NCBI GenBank assembly: GCA_910577195.1
Contig: CAJTLP010000006.1
Span: forward strand, 62,001-126,000
Length of the DNA stretch: 64,000 bases
Origin: an uncultured Eubacterium sp.
Lineage (GTDB): Bacteria > Bacillota > Clostridia > Oscillospirales > Acutalibacteraceae
Direction: 5' to 3'
This document shows positions 26,619 to 34,011 of the stretch, one piece after another (within the stretch, counting starts at the first letter, position 1; each line of letters starts with the position of its first letter). The position numbers and the translations under genes were made by a program. The notes under the pieces are model-generated. The model was given only the letters and a program-made list of their open reading frames with translations. It searched no databases and was not told where the DNA came from.

Positions 26619-27335
26619 ATGAAGCTTATAATTATAAGACACGCAGACCCGGATTATTCCATTGATTCTCTTACGGAAAAAGGCTGGCGTGAGGCGGAGC
26701 TTTTATCAGATAGAATAGCAAAGCTTGACGTAAAGGAATTCTATTGCTCTCCGCTTGGCAGAGCAAAGGATACTGCCTCGCTTACTCTGGAAAAAATGAA
26801 CAGAACAGCTATTGAATTATCCTGGCTGAGAGAATTTAAAGGAAAAATCAGAAAGGGTATTAAAAGAATTTCCTGCTGGGACAGACTGCCTTCAGAATGG
26901 ACTGGGGAAGACGCCTATTACAGGAATGACACCTGGTATAAGACAAAACTGATGAGCAGTGCAAATGCGGAAAAGGAATATAAAAAGGTTTGCGATGGCA
27001 TAGATGAGCTTTTGAAAAAGCATGGCTATGAGCATACAGGCAGGTGCTATAAGGTTCATTATTCCAATCATGATACGATTGTTCTGTTCTGCCATTTTGC
27101 TGTTGAATGTGTAATACTTTCACATATTTTTTCTTGTTCTCCTATGGTATTGTGGCACAATTTTGTTGCTTTGCCCACATCCGTTACAACGCTTATTACA
27201 GAGGAAAGGGAACAGGGGACAGCCGTATTCAGATGTCAGCAGTTCGGTGATATCAGTCATCTTTATGCAGGCGGTGAGGAGCCTGCCTTTGCAGCAAGAT
27301 TTTGTGAATGCTACGAAGATGATACGAGGCATTAA
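26619..27335 (+). CDS. Histidine phosphatase family protein (phosphoglycerate mutase-like)
   Basis: The 238-residue protein starts MKLIIIRHADPDY, where RHA is the catalytic arginine-histidine pair of the branch 1 or 2 histidine phosphatases. It has the second arginine in SPLGRAKDTA near 43-52 and a late histidine in FCHFAVECV near 155-163. The exact substrate is unknown; such proteins dephosphorylate small metabolites or act as broad phosphatases. The start at 26619 was chosen because the RHA motif must be near the N-terminus. A TATAAT at 26598-26603 would leave only a short leader. Longer upstream frames cross the DUF188 remnant on the other strand and are unlikely. Confidence 0.85.
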   Translation: MKLIIIRHADPDYSIDSLTEKGWREAELLSDRIAKLDVKEFYCSPLGRAKDTASLTLEKMNRTAIELSWLREFKGKIRKGIKRISCWDRLPSEWTGEDAYYRNDTWYKTKLMSSANAEKEYKKVCDGIDELLKKHGYEHTGRCYKVHYSNHDTIVLFCHFAVECVILSHIFSCSPMVLWHNFVALPTSVTTLITEEREQGTAVFRCQQFGDISHLYAGGEEPAFAARFCECYEDDTRH

Positions 27336-27757
27336 TTTATTTTATAATAGTTTATCATTTTAATTAAGGTCGAGCTTATAACAGCACCTAATGCGATTCC
27401 AAGACCGGCAAAAAGTGTTGCTTTTGCGTAAATAACAAATTGCCGTGTGTCAGACTGAATGGCATAAAACATTGCATAGTAAATGGAGCTTCCGGGTAAA
27501 AGCGGAATGGTTGACGGCATAAGCATAACCGTTGTTGGTACTTTTAAGATTCTTGCCATAAGCTCACAGAAAAAGGATAAGCATACCATTGATAAAAGAC
27601 AGGAGATGAAATCGCCGTAAAATCCGCTTAATATTCTTTCAACCGAAGCGGATATTGCAGCACCGATTGTTATAAAAATCAGACTTTTCTTAGGAGCTTT
27701 CATAGTAATTGCAAATGCAAGTGTACCTATTATGCAGTATAGAATTTCAAGAATCAT
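27332..27757 (-). CDS. Threonine/serine exporter, C-terminal (ThrE_2/DUF3815) subunit
   Basis: The 141-residue hydrophobic protein has about four membrane segments and the motif MPSTIPLLPGSSIYY near 78-92, typical of the DUF3815 half of ThrE-type exporters. These proteins export threonine and serine in proton-driven fashion. It overlaps its partner gene by 4 bp. In Corynebacterium ThrE is a single polypeptide; a split into two genes is usual in Clostridia. The 3' end overlaps the phosphatase gene end by 4 bp in convergent orientation. Confidence 0.88.
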   Translation of the reverse strand: MILEILYCIIGTLAFAITMKAPKKSLIFITIGAAISASVERILSGFYGDFISCLLSMVCLSFFCELMARILKVPTTVMLMPSTIPLLPGSSIYYAMFYAIQSDTRQFVIYAKATLFAGLGIALGAVISSTLIKMINYYKIN

Positions 27758-28464
27758 ATTTTTGTAAAAATCAGTATGGAACCGGCAACACCCAGTGCAA
27801 TCCCAAGTGCGGATATGATTGCGTTGAACAGCTCAAATAATCCTGCCACAAGGTCGCCGTTCATCAAATCTCTCATAGCATTCACCACCGTTAGTCCCGG
27901 TACAAGCAGCATAATTGTTCCTACAATGATTTTATCCGGCTGTACAGTAATGCCGAATAATGTGGGTATGTTGGCAAAAACTCCTGCCACGAATGAATCA
28001 ATTAAGTTCGCCGAGAATAGAGGGAAGCTGATTTTTTTGTAGGGTGCATAGGTTATAACAATGCCGATTGCCGCTGAGAATAAAGCATCAATTATTGTAC
28101 CTTTGAAGAACAGGCAGAAGGCAGCTGTTGCAGTGCATACGCAGAAAAGCTTCAGAGTCTTTGGATAGAGTTTGTTTCTTGTAACATTTATTTCTTCATT
28201 GTGCTTACTGCACAATCTTCGTGAAAGCTCGTTGAGCCTTTCCAGTTCGGAAAGATCAATATCCTCATATTCAATTTTTCTCAGCTGAATGTTTTTTCCG
28301 CTTTGTGCAATAATAAGTGACGGTATGGCAAATACATTACAGCGGTTTCCATAGGATTGATTGATTCTTTTTATTGTGTCTTCAGCCCTGTGAACCTCTC
28401 CGCCGCATTTTATGATTGCCTCACCGATATCAAGAGAAAGAGAGAAGATTTCATCATTTTTCAT
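27754..28464 (-). CDS. Threonine/serine exporter, N-terminal (ThrE/DUF1212) subunit
   Basis: The 236-residue protein has the soluble N-terminal part with the family motif GEAIIKCGGEVHRAEDTI near 13-30, where a conserved E-x-x-R pair is found in this family. Five hydrophobic segments follow from about residue 115, including FGITVQPDKIIVGTIMLLVPG. It forms the exporter with the C-terminal subunit encoded by the overlapping next gene. The start ATG is preceded by GGTGATCAG. No consensus promoter was confirmed upstream. Confidence 0.88.
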   Translation of the reverse strand: MKNDEIFSLSLDIGEAIIKCGGEVHRAEDTIKRINQSYGNRCNVFAIPSLIIAQSGKNIQLRKIEYEDIDLSELERLNELSRRLCSKHNEEINVTRNKLYPKTLKLFCVCTATAAFCLFFKGTIIDALFSAAIGIVITYAPYKKISFPLFSANLIDSFVAGVFANIPTLFGITVQPDKIIVGTIMLLVPGLTVVNAMRDLMNGDLVAGLFELFNAIISALGIALGVAGSILIFTKI

Positions 28465-28545
28465 CTGATCACCTGATTATTTGTTATTTTTAGTTTCTTT
28501 GGATTTTTAAATATTATACAAATTGAAAAAAATAATAAATATCTA

Positions 28546-28573
28546 TTGACAAACCAATATTTTCTGTTATAAT
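28546..28573 (+). promoter_or_regulatory. Promoter of the initiator tRNA gene
   Basis: TTGACA (28546-28551), 16 nt, TATAAT (28568-28573), with a predicted start near 28580, about 20 bp before the mature tRNA. Confidence 0.88.
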
Positions 28574-28599
28574 ATATAGCACCAACAGATATTATACAT

Positions 28600-28675
<76 letters not shown>

Positions 28676-28704
28676 TAAAAGGGTAACAAAAAAGATGCCC
28701 GGCG

Positions 28705-28738
28705 AAAAGCCTTGATTTTTCAAGGCTTTTTTGCTTTT
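28705..28738 (+). terminator. Terminator after tRNA-fMet
   Basis: The perfect stem AAAAGCCTTG/CAAGGCTTTT with loop ATTTTT is followed by TTGCTTTTTA. It lies 30 bp after the tRNA. Confidence 0.85.
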
Positions 28739-28837
28739 TATGAGGAATTTTTCCAAGATAGTTTTATAGATGCCAAACAGCAAATATTCCATTCCTGTTG
28801 GATTTGAACTCTCGTACAATTGAATATTGTTAAAATC

Positions 28838-28873
28838 AGGCAGATAGAAATTGAAAAACTATCTGCCTTTTTT
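28838..28873 (+). terminator. Terminator-like hairpin before the ICE genes
   Basis: AGGCAGATAG pairs with CTATCTGCCT (11-nt loop), followed by a T-run. It insulates the mobile region from the tRNA or ends a leader RNA. Confidence 0.75.
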
Positions 28874-28885
28874 GTATATATACAT

Positions 28886-28921
28886 AGCCAATCGTTTGAA
28901 ATATAACGGTTGGCTTTTTTC
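28886..28921 (+). terminator. Second terminator-like hairpin before the ICE genes
   Basis: AGCCAATCG pairs with CGGTTGGCT (one wobble), followed by TTTTTT. Together with 28838-28873 it makes a double barrier, or attenuates the DUF4314 gene 33 bp later. The 28739-28837 stretch shows no gene. Confidence 0.7.
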
Positions 28922-28953
28922 ATTTTAAAATCAAAAAAAGGAGATGTAAGATT

Positions 28954-29250
28954 ATGAACAAATTTGAATCAGAAAGAAGATTTGCCGAGCGTATGAAAAG
29001 GTGTTATCCGCCGGGCACGAGATTATTGCTTTTAAGTATGGATGATCCTTATGCCCCAATAGAGTGTGGAATGAAAGGCACAGTTGTCCATGTTGATGAT
29101 GCAGCTCAAATCCATATGAGATGGGATAACGGAAGAACTCTTGCTATTGTTCCCGGTGAGGATTCATTCAGAAAATTAACCGATGAGGAACTTGCGGAAG
29201 AACAAAATGAAGATATGGACGAAGGTAACGCTCCCGTCCTCGGAATGTGA
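28954..29250 (+). CDS. DUF4314 domain protein
   Basis: The 98-residue protein has the DUF4314 core: YPPGTRLLLLSMDDPYAP, then GTVVHVDDAAQIHMRWDNGR and IVPGEDSFRKL. This small beta-barrel domain is frequent in Firmicutes conjugative elements of the Tn1549 type; its function is unknown. It has AAAAAGGAGATG upstream. Its stop overlaps the next frame's GTG (GTGA), so it is probably coupled to the methyltransferase. It marks the beginning of the element's accessory operon. Confidence 0.85.
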   Translation: MNKFESERRFAERMKRCYPPGTRLLLLSMDDPYAPIECGMKGTVVHVDDAAQIHMRWDNGRTLAIVPGEDSFRKLTDEELAEEQNEDMDEGNAPVLGM

Positions 29251-30404
29251 GGTGCAAAAGACAAAATATTGGATTGATGCATATGTCCATTCGAGTATTG
29301 GATATGTTCTGCGGAATGAGTGCGTTTCGCAGTGCAGCAGAAAAAATAGGCGGCTTTGAGTTTGTGGGATACTGCGATAACGATCCTACAGCCATAGCTG
29401 CCTATCGCACTTTATACAACACCGAAGGAGAGATTTATTATGATAACGCAAGAACCGTCAACACAGATGAAATCCCTGATTTCGATCTTCTTGTCGGAGG
29501 CTTTCCGTGCGTCGCCTTTTCAGCCGCAGGACGAAGATTGGCGTTCAAGGATGAAAGAGGGACTTTGTTCTTTGAACTTGCCCGAATACTTGAAGCAAAA
29601 CGTCCTGCATTTTTCGTCTTTGAAAACGTTCCCCCTATCCGAACGATTCAAAAGGGGCAGGTTTTTACGGCCATCCTCAGTGAAATATCTCGATTGGGGT
29701 ATGTGTGCGAATGGCAGTGTGTTGACGGCACGGCTTACCTTCCCCAAAGCAGAAAGCGGGTGTTCATTGTCGGATATCTTGATTCTCGATGTGCCGGAGA
29801 AATATTACCTCTCGAAAGAAAAAGCGGAACGCCTCTTTCCGAACTCACCGACAGAGCTTCACAGGGAAACAGAGTCTATGATGCAAAAGGCACAGCCATA
29901 ACACTTACAGCCTCTTGCGGCGGCTTTGGCGGTAAAACCGGAATGTATTTTGTGGATATGAATGAAAATTCAAAAATAACGGATACGGCACGGTGTATTA
30001 CTGCAAGGCATAATGCGGGTTTGAGCAATCGTAAAGGTGAACATTCGGGTGCTTTTGTTGAGGATGACGGCGTATATCCTGTTATCAATCCTGACAGAGA
30101 AAAAATCAGACAGAACGGTCCGAGGGTAAGAAAAAACGGAGCTCCGTCATTTTGCATTACAGTTGTTGACAGACACGGGATTATGCATAAAGGCAGAATA
30201 AGAAGATTAGTTCCGCAGGAATGTTTCCGCCTGATGGGTTTTACCGATGAACAGTTCTTTGAATTGATAAATAAACTCGGACTTGCCGATTCCAAGTTGT
30301 ATAAATTGGCAGGCAACAGCATTATGGTGCCTATTTTAGTGGATATATTATCCCGAATTAAAAAAGTAAATCAAAAATACAGTATTTTGAAGGAGGAAAA
30401 ATAA
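29247..30404 (+). CDS. DNA (cytosine-5)-methyltransferase
   Basis: This enzyme methylates cytosine at C5 in a specific DNA sequence. The 385-residue protein has motif I (VLDMFCGMSAFRSAAEKIG, near 18-36), motif IV with the catalytic cysteine (GGFPCVAFSAAGRR), motif VI (FVFENV), motif VIII (QSRKRVFIVG) and motif X (RRLVPQECFRLMGF, then LAGNSIMVPIL). All essential parts are present. Two internal ATGs at 29277 and 29283 are alternative starts; the GTG at 29247 overlaps the previous stop. No restriction endonuclease is next to it, so it is a solitary methylase, probably protecting the element during transfer. Recognition sequence unknown. Confidence 0.93.
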   Translation: MRCKRQNIGLMHMSIRVLDMFCGMSAFRSAAEKIGGFEFVGYCDNDPTAIAAYRTLYNTEGEIYYDNARTVNTDEIPDFDLLVGGFPCVAFSAAGRRLAFKDERGTLFFELARILEAKRPAFFVFENVPPIRTIQKGQVFTAILSEISRLGYVCEWQCVDGTAYLPQSRKRVFIVGYLDSRCAGEILPLERKSGTPLSELTDRASQGNRVYDAKGTAITLTASCGGFGGKTGMYFVDMNENSKITDTARCITARHNAGLSNRKGEHSGAFVEDDGVYPVINPDREKIRQNGPRVRKNGAPSFCITVVDRHGIMHKGRIRRLVPQECFRLMGFTDEQFFELINKLGLADSKLYKLAGNSIMVPILVDILSRIKKVNQKYSILKEEK

Positions 30405-31472
30405 ATGCCGAATCATGTTGAAAATATCATTACCTTAAAAGGCGATGAAAAGAAAATCCGTGAAATGCTTGAAGCAATAAAAAATGACGATTACGGCTTG
30501 GGCACAGTAGATTTTAATAAGATTATCCCTATGCCTGAAAGCTTGAACATTGAAGCAGGCAACAGAACGGACAGAGGACTTAAAGCAAACAGCGATTTCA
30601 TTGATGTTTATGTTTTCGGCAGAAATGCTGAAGATGCATTAAATGCAATTCAAAATATACCGAAAGAAAGCGAAGATGTATTTTTAAAGCAAAGAACCGA
30701 TGTTACAATCGATGAATGGGAACTTGGAAAAACCGCTTGGAATAATATTCAGAATTACGGTGCTCCCACTTGGTACGAATGGAGCATCAACAATTGGGGT
30801 ACGAAATGGAATGCTTACGGTTATGATGAAAGTGCAGATTACAGCCAAAATACAGATTTATGGTTTCAGACTGCATGGTCAGCACCGCATCCCATATTGC
30901 AAAAGCTATCCGAAATGTATCCCGATATTACCTTTGAACATGAGTGGGCTGATGAAGATATCGGGGCAAACTGCGGCAGAAAATGCTATCAAAACGGCGA
31001 ATGCACCGAGGAATATTATCCCGAAAGCCAAAAAGAAGCCATTGAATTTGCCTGCCGTATCTGGGACTACGATCCTGCCGAGCTTGATTTAATGCAGAAT
31101 AAAGCGGAAAACGGATATATCAATATTGAAAATGATGAATATGATTTGATTTCGCTTTTCGGCAAGCCTGCTCTGTTTACAAACGAAAGACTGACCGATG
31201 CGGATATTCCCAAAGGACTGTATTGCTATCATTTGCGCCATAGCGATGATGGCTGCAGTTTTGCAACTGTTGAGCCGAAAGTCAAAGTCAATCACGGCGG
31301 CAGCATTATCACCGATGAACCGATTGATTTCGGCGAACAGGGATATATTGCCTTTACCGAAGATACAGAACCGAATTTTATGAGTGAAAATATGACTTTC
31401 GGTGAATATATGCGTGGAGAGTTTGACCAGAGCGAAAATGAATCTCAGCAAATCGGAGGTATGCGGTTATGA
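30405..31472 (+). CDS. YubB-ferredoxin-like plus LPD28 domain protein
   Basis: The 355-residue protein starts MPNHVENIITLKG, the typical opening of the DUF1281/YubB family found on plasmids. It then has a Trp-rich segment (WYEWSINNWGTKWNAYG, near 123-139). The C-terminal part (about 265-345) matches the LPD28 polyvalent-protein domain, with IPKGLYCYHLRHSDDG, VNHGGSIITDEPID and EDTEPNFM. Such proteins travel with conjugative elements and are suspected to interact with host or phage defence, but no activity is proven. It follows the methyltransferase with no gap (ATG at the base after the stop) and overlaps the next gene by 4 bp. Confidence 0.8.
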   Translation: MPNHVENIITLKGDEKKIREMLEAIKNDDYGLGTVDFNKIIPMPESLNIEAGNRTDRGLKANSDFIDVYVFGRNAEDALNAIQNIPKESEDVFLKQRTDVTIDEWELGKTAWNNIQNYGAPTWYEWSINNWGTKWNAYGYDESADYSQNTDLWFQTAWSAPHPILQKLSEMYPDITFEHEWADEDIGANCGRKCYQNGECTEEYYPESQKEAIEFACRIWDYDPAELDLMQNKAENGYINIENDEYDLISLFGKPALFTNERLTDADIPKGLYCYHLRHSDDGCSFATVEPKVKVNHGGSIITDEPIDFGEQGYIAFTEDTEPNFMSENMTFGEYMRGEFDQSENESQQIGGMRL

Positions 31473-32062
31473 GTGTTAAACAAATTACCACAGATGATCT
31501 TCGCAAGATGAAAGGCACGGAAGGTCTTATCCTGCAAGGATGCGGCGGCAGTCTTGATGAATGGGTAGACGGCATTAATGATATGCTGACCGAATCAGGA
31601 ATATTGCTTGACAGTACAAAATTCAAGGCTGAAAATTGCTGTGTCTTTGAAAACGAAGGTCTCACTAACCTTATGTTTCCGTTTTCCGAGGATGTTAAAC
31701 TTGATATGGGTAAGCTCGCTATGTGGCGGTTACAGACACACGAAAATTTCGGTGGCAAATGGCTGTCAGATTATGTGGATAACAGGCTTGGAGGCTTTAT
31801 TCGAGAAGAAACGGCAGAAAAGAAAAAGCCTGACTGCAAGCTGATCGATGAAGACGGGAATATCTTCAATTTAATGGGCATTGCTTCAAAGACACTGCGC
31901 CAAAACGGTATGGCGGAACAGGCGGTAGAAATGCGTGACCGTATCTGTGCCTCGGGTAGTTATGATGAAGCTCTTTGCATCATAGGCGATTATGTCAATA
32001 TCACAGGTGAAGATAATTACGATGAGGATATGGATGACGGTATGGAATTCGGAGGGATATAG
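31469..32062 (+). CDS. ICE accessory protein of unknown function
   Basis: The 197-residue acidic soluble protein begins SVKQITTDDLRKMKGTEGLILQGCGG and ends in a very acidic tail (DEDMDDGMEFGG). It has no recognised catalytic motif. A segment (CKLIDEDGNIFNLMGIASKTLRQNG, shown here only in part as IDEDGNIFNLMGIA) resembles a recurrent domain in ICE accessory proteins. It overlaps the previous gene by 4 bp (ATGA). A dyad ATAGTGTGA/TCACACTAT begins at its stop codon. Function unknown. Confidence 0.75.
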   Translation: MSVKQITTDDLRKMKGTEGLILQGCGGSLDEWVDGINDMLTESGILLDSTKFKAENCCVFENEGLTNLMFPFSEDVKLDMGKLAMWRLQTHENFGGKWLSDYVDNRLGGFIREETAEKKKPDCKLIDEDGNIFNLMGIASKTLRQNGMAEQAVEMRDRICASGSYDEALCIIGDYVNITGEDNYDEDMDDGMEFGGI

Positions 32063-32080
32063 TGTGAAAAATCACACTAT
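32059..32080. promoter_or_regulatory. Perfect dyad at the end of the accessory operon
   Basis: ATAGTGTGA and TCACACTAT flank an AAAA loop. There is no T-run, so it is not a classic terminator. It could be a protein-binding operator or an mRNA 3' end structure. Confidence 0.45.
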
Positions 32081-32133
32081 TCCGATTATATTGCCCTCAA
32101 AATTTGCCCAAGGCATAATTTTGAGATGGCTAA

Positions 32134-32222
32134 ATTCACATTCACGCCTTGTCCGGCTACAATAAGGTGTATGTAAATGGATTTTAATAAACGATTTGTA
32201 GCCGGAAAGGCTATGTGAATTA
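32134..32222. repeat. Long imperfect inverted repeat
   Basis: A left arm near 32134-32162 (AATTCACATTCAC, GCCTTGTCCGGCTACAA) pairs with a right arm near 32196-32222 (TTGTAGCCGGA, AAGGCTATGTGAATT) with two short bulges and a loop of about 33 nt. It could be a processed RNA, an origin-like structure or a protein target. The loop has no clear open frame. Confidence 0.55.
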
Positions 32223-32363
32223 ATGGAAATAGCAATGCTGATTATCGGTTTGTTGCTTGGCAGCTGCATATCAACTGCACTTCTTTGCTGTGTCCAAATA
32301 AATCGAATAAATTCCTATGAACAAACCATTCAAAACCTTTTGGAAAAACTGAATAAGGAATAG
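32223..32363 (+). CDS. Small membrane protein, DUF3789-like
   Basis: The 46-residue frame reads MEIAMLIIGLLLGSCIS at the start, then a second hydrophobic stretch and a polar C-terminal helix. It closely resembles DUF3789 proteins (one membrane segment, MEIALLIIGxLLG type) that recur in Tn1549-like elements. Function unknown. It is too short for many gene callers. The long hairpin at 32134-32222 ends directly before its ATG and may hide or expose its ribosome site; no strong Shine-Dalgarno is visible. Confidence 0.65.
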   Translation: MEIAMLIIGLLLGSCISTALLCCVQINRINSYEQTIQNLLEKLNKE

Positions 32364-32372
32364 AATTTTATC

Positions 32373-32420
32373 GGCGGTATCAATTGTTGTCTGAGACAGA
32401 ATTGGTACCGCCTTTTTTGT
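32373..32420 (+). terminator. Terminator after the DUF3789 gene
   Basis: GGCGGTATCAATT pairs with AATTGGTACCGCC (one wobble) around a 14-nt loop, followed by six T. The fragment GGCAATTGATACC downstream at 32426-32438 repeats part of the stem in inverse, so an alternative fold is possible. Confidence 0.8.
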
Positions 32421-32455
32421 TTTAACGGCAATTGATACCTCGCATAGAAAGTGAG

Positions 32456-33436
32456 GTGATTGTTATTAAAACTCCTGTATCAAGGGTTGGCAATAAAACT
32501 GCCATCCTGCATATTTTATATGCACTGTTTCCAATCCGATACGGTCGGTTTATTGATGTGTTCGGCGGTTCGGGCAGTGTGCTGCTCGGCAATCCCGAAA
32601 TCTGTCCGTTTGAGGTGTATAACGACTTTGACCGCAATCTTGCCAATCTGTTCCGTTGTATGAAAGAGAGAACAATGGCGGTCATTCGTGAACTCGGATT
32701 TTGCCATCTGAATTCCCGTGAAGATTTTATTGCTATACGCCGTTTCTTTGAAAATGAGCAGTTTGATGATAAGTATCTGTCAGAGGAATTACGGCTGACG
32801 AAAATTTTGTTTCCACCACCTGAGGCGAAGGAACTCACGGAAATGCGTAAAAGAATTACGGCAGATTATGATGTCCGCAGAGCAGCAATGTTCTTAAAAC
32901 TCCTGCGTTTCAGTTATTCAAGCAGCGGAAAATCCTACGCTTCACAGCCTTTTGATATACGAAAACTGTTTGGCTTGATTTCACAGCTGCAGGACCGAAT
33001 GGCAAATGTAGTAGTAGAAAATCAGGATTTTGAAACGCTGATTAAGCATTACGACCGCCCCGATGCGTTCTTCTATCTTGATCCGCCGTACTTCTCCACA
33101 GAGGATATGTACGAGGTAGGCTTCGGTTGGGATGATCATGTGCGTCTTCGGGATACGCTGAAAAACATCAAAGGCAAATTTTTGCTGTCCTACAACGATT
33201 GCGATGAAATCCGTGAACTGTACAACGGATTTTCGATGTTTGACTTTTCCCGTACCCATTCTATGGCACAGCGTTATGAGGCTGGCAAAGAATTCAAGGA
33301 ACTGCTTATAGGCAATTACGATTTATATGAACGGGAAAAAGGTAAACCTAAACAACTTACTATTTTTGAATTGCAAAATGATGATGAAAATTTTGATTAC
33401 GAAAAAATCTTAAAGGAGTGTATTATTCAATGCTAA
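32456..33436 (+). CDS. DNA adenine methyltransferase (D12 class)
   Basis: This Dam-type enzyme methylates N6 of adenine. The protein of about 326 residues has the SAM-binding FGGSGSVLLGN near 36-46, the YNDFDRNLANLFR segment and the catalytic DPPY (YLDPPYFS) near 206-213, all typical of the D12 family. Start choice is open: GTG at 32456 was taken, but the strongest Shine-Dalgarno (GAGGTGAT) is best spaced for an ATT codon at 32465, giving IKTPVSRVGNKT. A TTG at 32432 lacks a ribosome site. No endonuclease lies beside it. With the cytosine methylase, the element carries two solitary methylases. The end overlaps the next gene. Confidence 0.9.
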   Translation: MIVIKTPVSRVGNKTAILHILYALFPIRYGRFIDVFGGSGSVLLGNPEICPFEVYNDFDRNLANLFRCMKERTMAVIRELGFCHLNSREDFIAIRRFFENEQFDDKYLSEELRLTKILFPPPEAKELTEMRKRITADYDVRRAAMFLKLLRFSYSSSGKSYASQPFDIRKLFGLISQLQDRMANVVVENQDFETLIKHYDRPDAFFYLDPPYFSTEDMYEVGFGWDDHVRLRDTLKNIKGKFLLSYNDCDEIRELYNGFSMFDFSRTHSMAQRYEAGKEFKELLIGNYDLYEREKGKPKQLTIFELQNDDENFDYEKILKECIIQC

Positions 33437-33693
33437 ATACAAAAATGAACTCAGGCGAATATGTTTTATTTTCCGTACCTGTAGAAATGCTTGAAGAAGC
33501 AGGTATCGGAGAAGAAAGCGTTGTTCAGATGAGTGCAGGCAACGGCAAGATCATTATCAATACAGTAAACGAAACAGAAGATTTTATCTGCGACGGCGAC
33601 TGCAGGCACTGTCCTATGAGCGAAATGGACTGTGACGACGATTGTGAAGGCTGTCCCTGCTATGACAGTTGTGATGAAAGAGAGGTTTTCTGA
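33430..33693 (+). CDS. AbrB-like small protein with cysteine-rich tail
   Basis: The protein (87 residues from the ATG at 33430) has an N-terminal part resembling a swapped-hairpin AbrB or MazE fold (FSVPVEMLEEAGIGEESVVQM, partly shown). Its C-terminal 40 residues have eight cysteines in the pattern CDGDCRHCP, CDDDCEGCPCYDSC. The cysteines could bind zinc or an iron-sulphur cluster. The start follows AAAGGAGTG with suitable spacing and overlaps the dam gene by 7 bp. It directly abuts another AbrB-like gene. A DNA-binding or metal-responsive regulator is plausible but unproven. Confidence 0.7.
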   Translation: MLNTKMNSGEYVLFSVPVEMLEEAGIGEESVVQMSAGNGKIIINTVNETEDFICDGDCRHCPMSEMDCDDDCEGCPCYDSCDEREVF

Positions 33694-34011
33694 ATGGTGC
33701 AAATGCTTCGTATTCTAGGAAAAAAAGGAAGGATTACGATTCCTTATGAAATCAGACAGCGTGTAGGATTTAAGTATAACGATGTGCTGTCATTTACAGA
33801 AACGGCTGACGGTAGGTCGGTTGTTGTAAGGCGGGAGAAAGTCTGCGATAACTGCAAAGGAGCGCAGCCTGTTGTCAGAAATGACGAGGTTACGCTCTTT
33901 GATTTTCTGAATAATCTCTCGCCCGAACAGCAAAGAGCTGCTTTGGTGCATTTGTCAGTCCGTTGGGCTGAAAAGCAAAATCTGCAACAAGGCGGTGAGT
34001 TAAATGTCTGA
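33694..34011 (+). CDS. AbrB/SpoVT family DNA-binding protein
   Basis: The 105-residue protein starts with MLRILGKKGRITIPYEIRQR, the AbrB/MazE swapped-hairpin motif (KGRITIP), followed by a CxxC (CDNC) and a helical C-terminus. These domains dimerise and bind DNA, as in transition-state regulators and antitoxins. It lies in the same operon as the cysteine-rich AbrB-like protein, with start right after the previous stop. It overlaps the DUF3849/3846 gene by 8 bp. No toxin gene of MazF type is adjacent, so a regulator role is more likely. Confidence 0.85.
   Translation: MVQMLRILGKKGRITIPYEIRQRVGFKYNDVLSFTETADGRSVVVRREKVCDNCKGAQPVVRNDEVTLFDFLNNLSPEQQRAALVHLSVRWAEKQNLQQGGELNV

Noticed and set aside
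28790..28815. T-arm-like sequence (GTTCAAATCC on the minus strand)
   Set aside because: The flanks do not form a T-stem or acceptor stem, so it is neither a tRNA nor a clear tRNA remnant.
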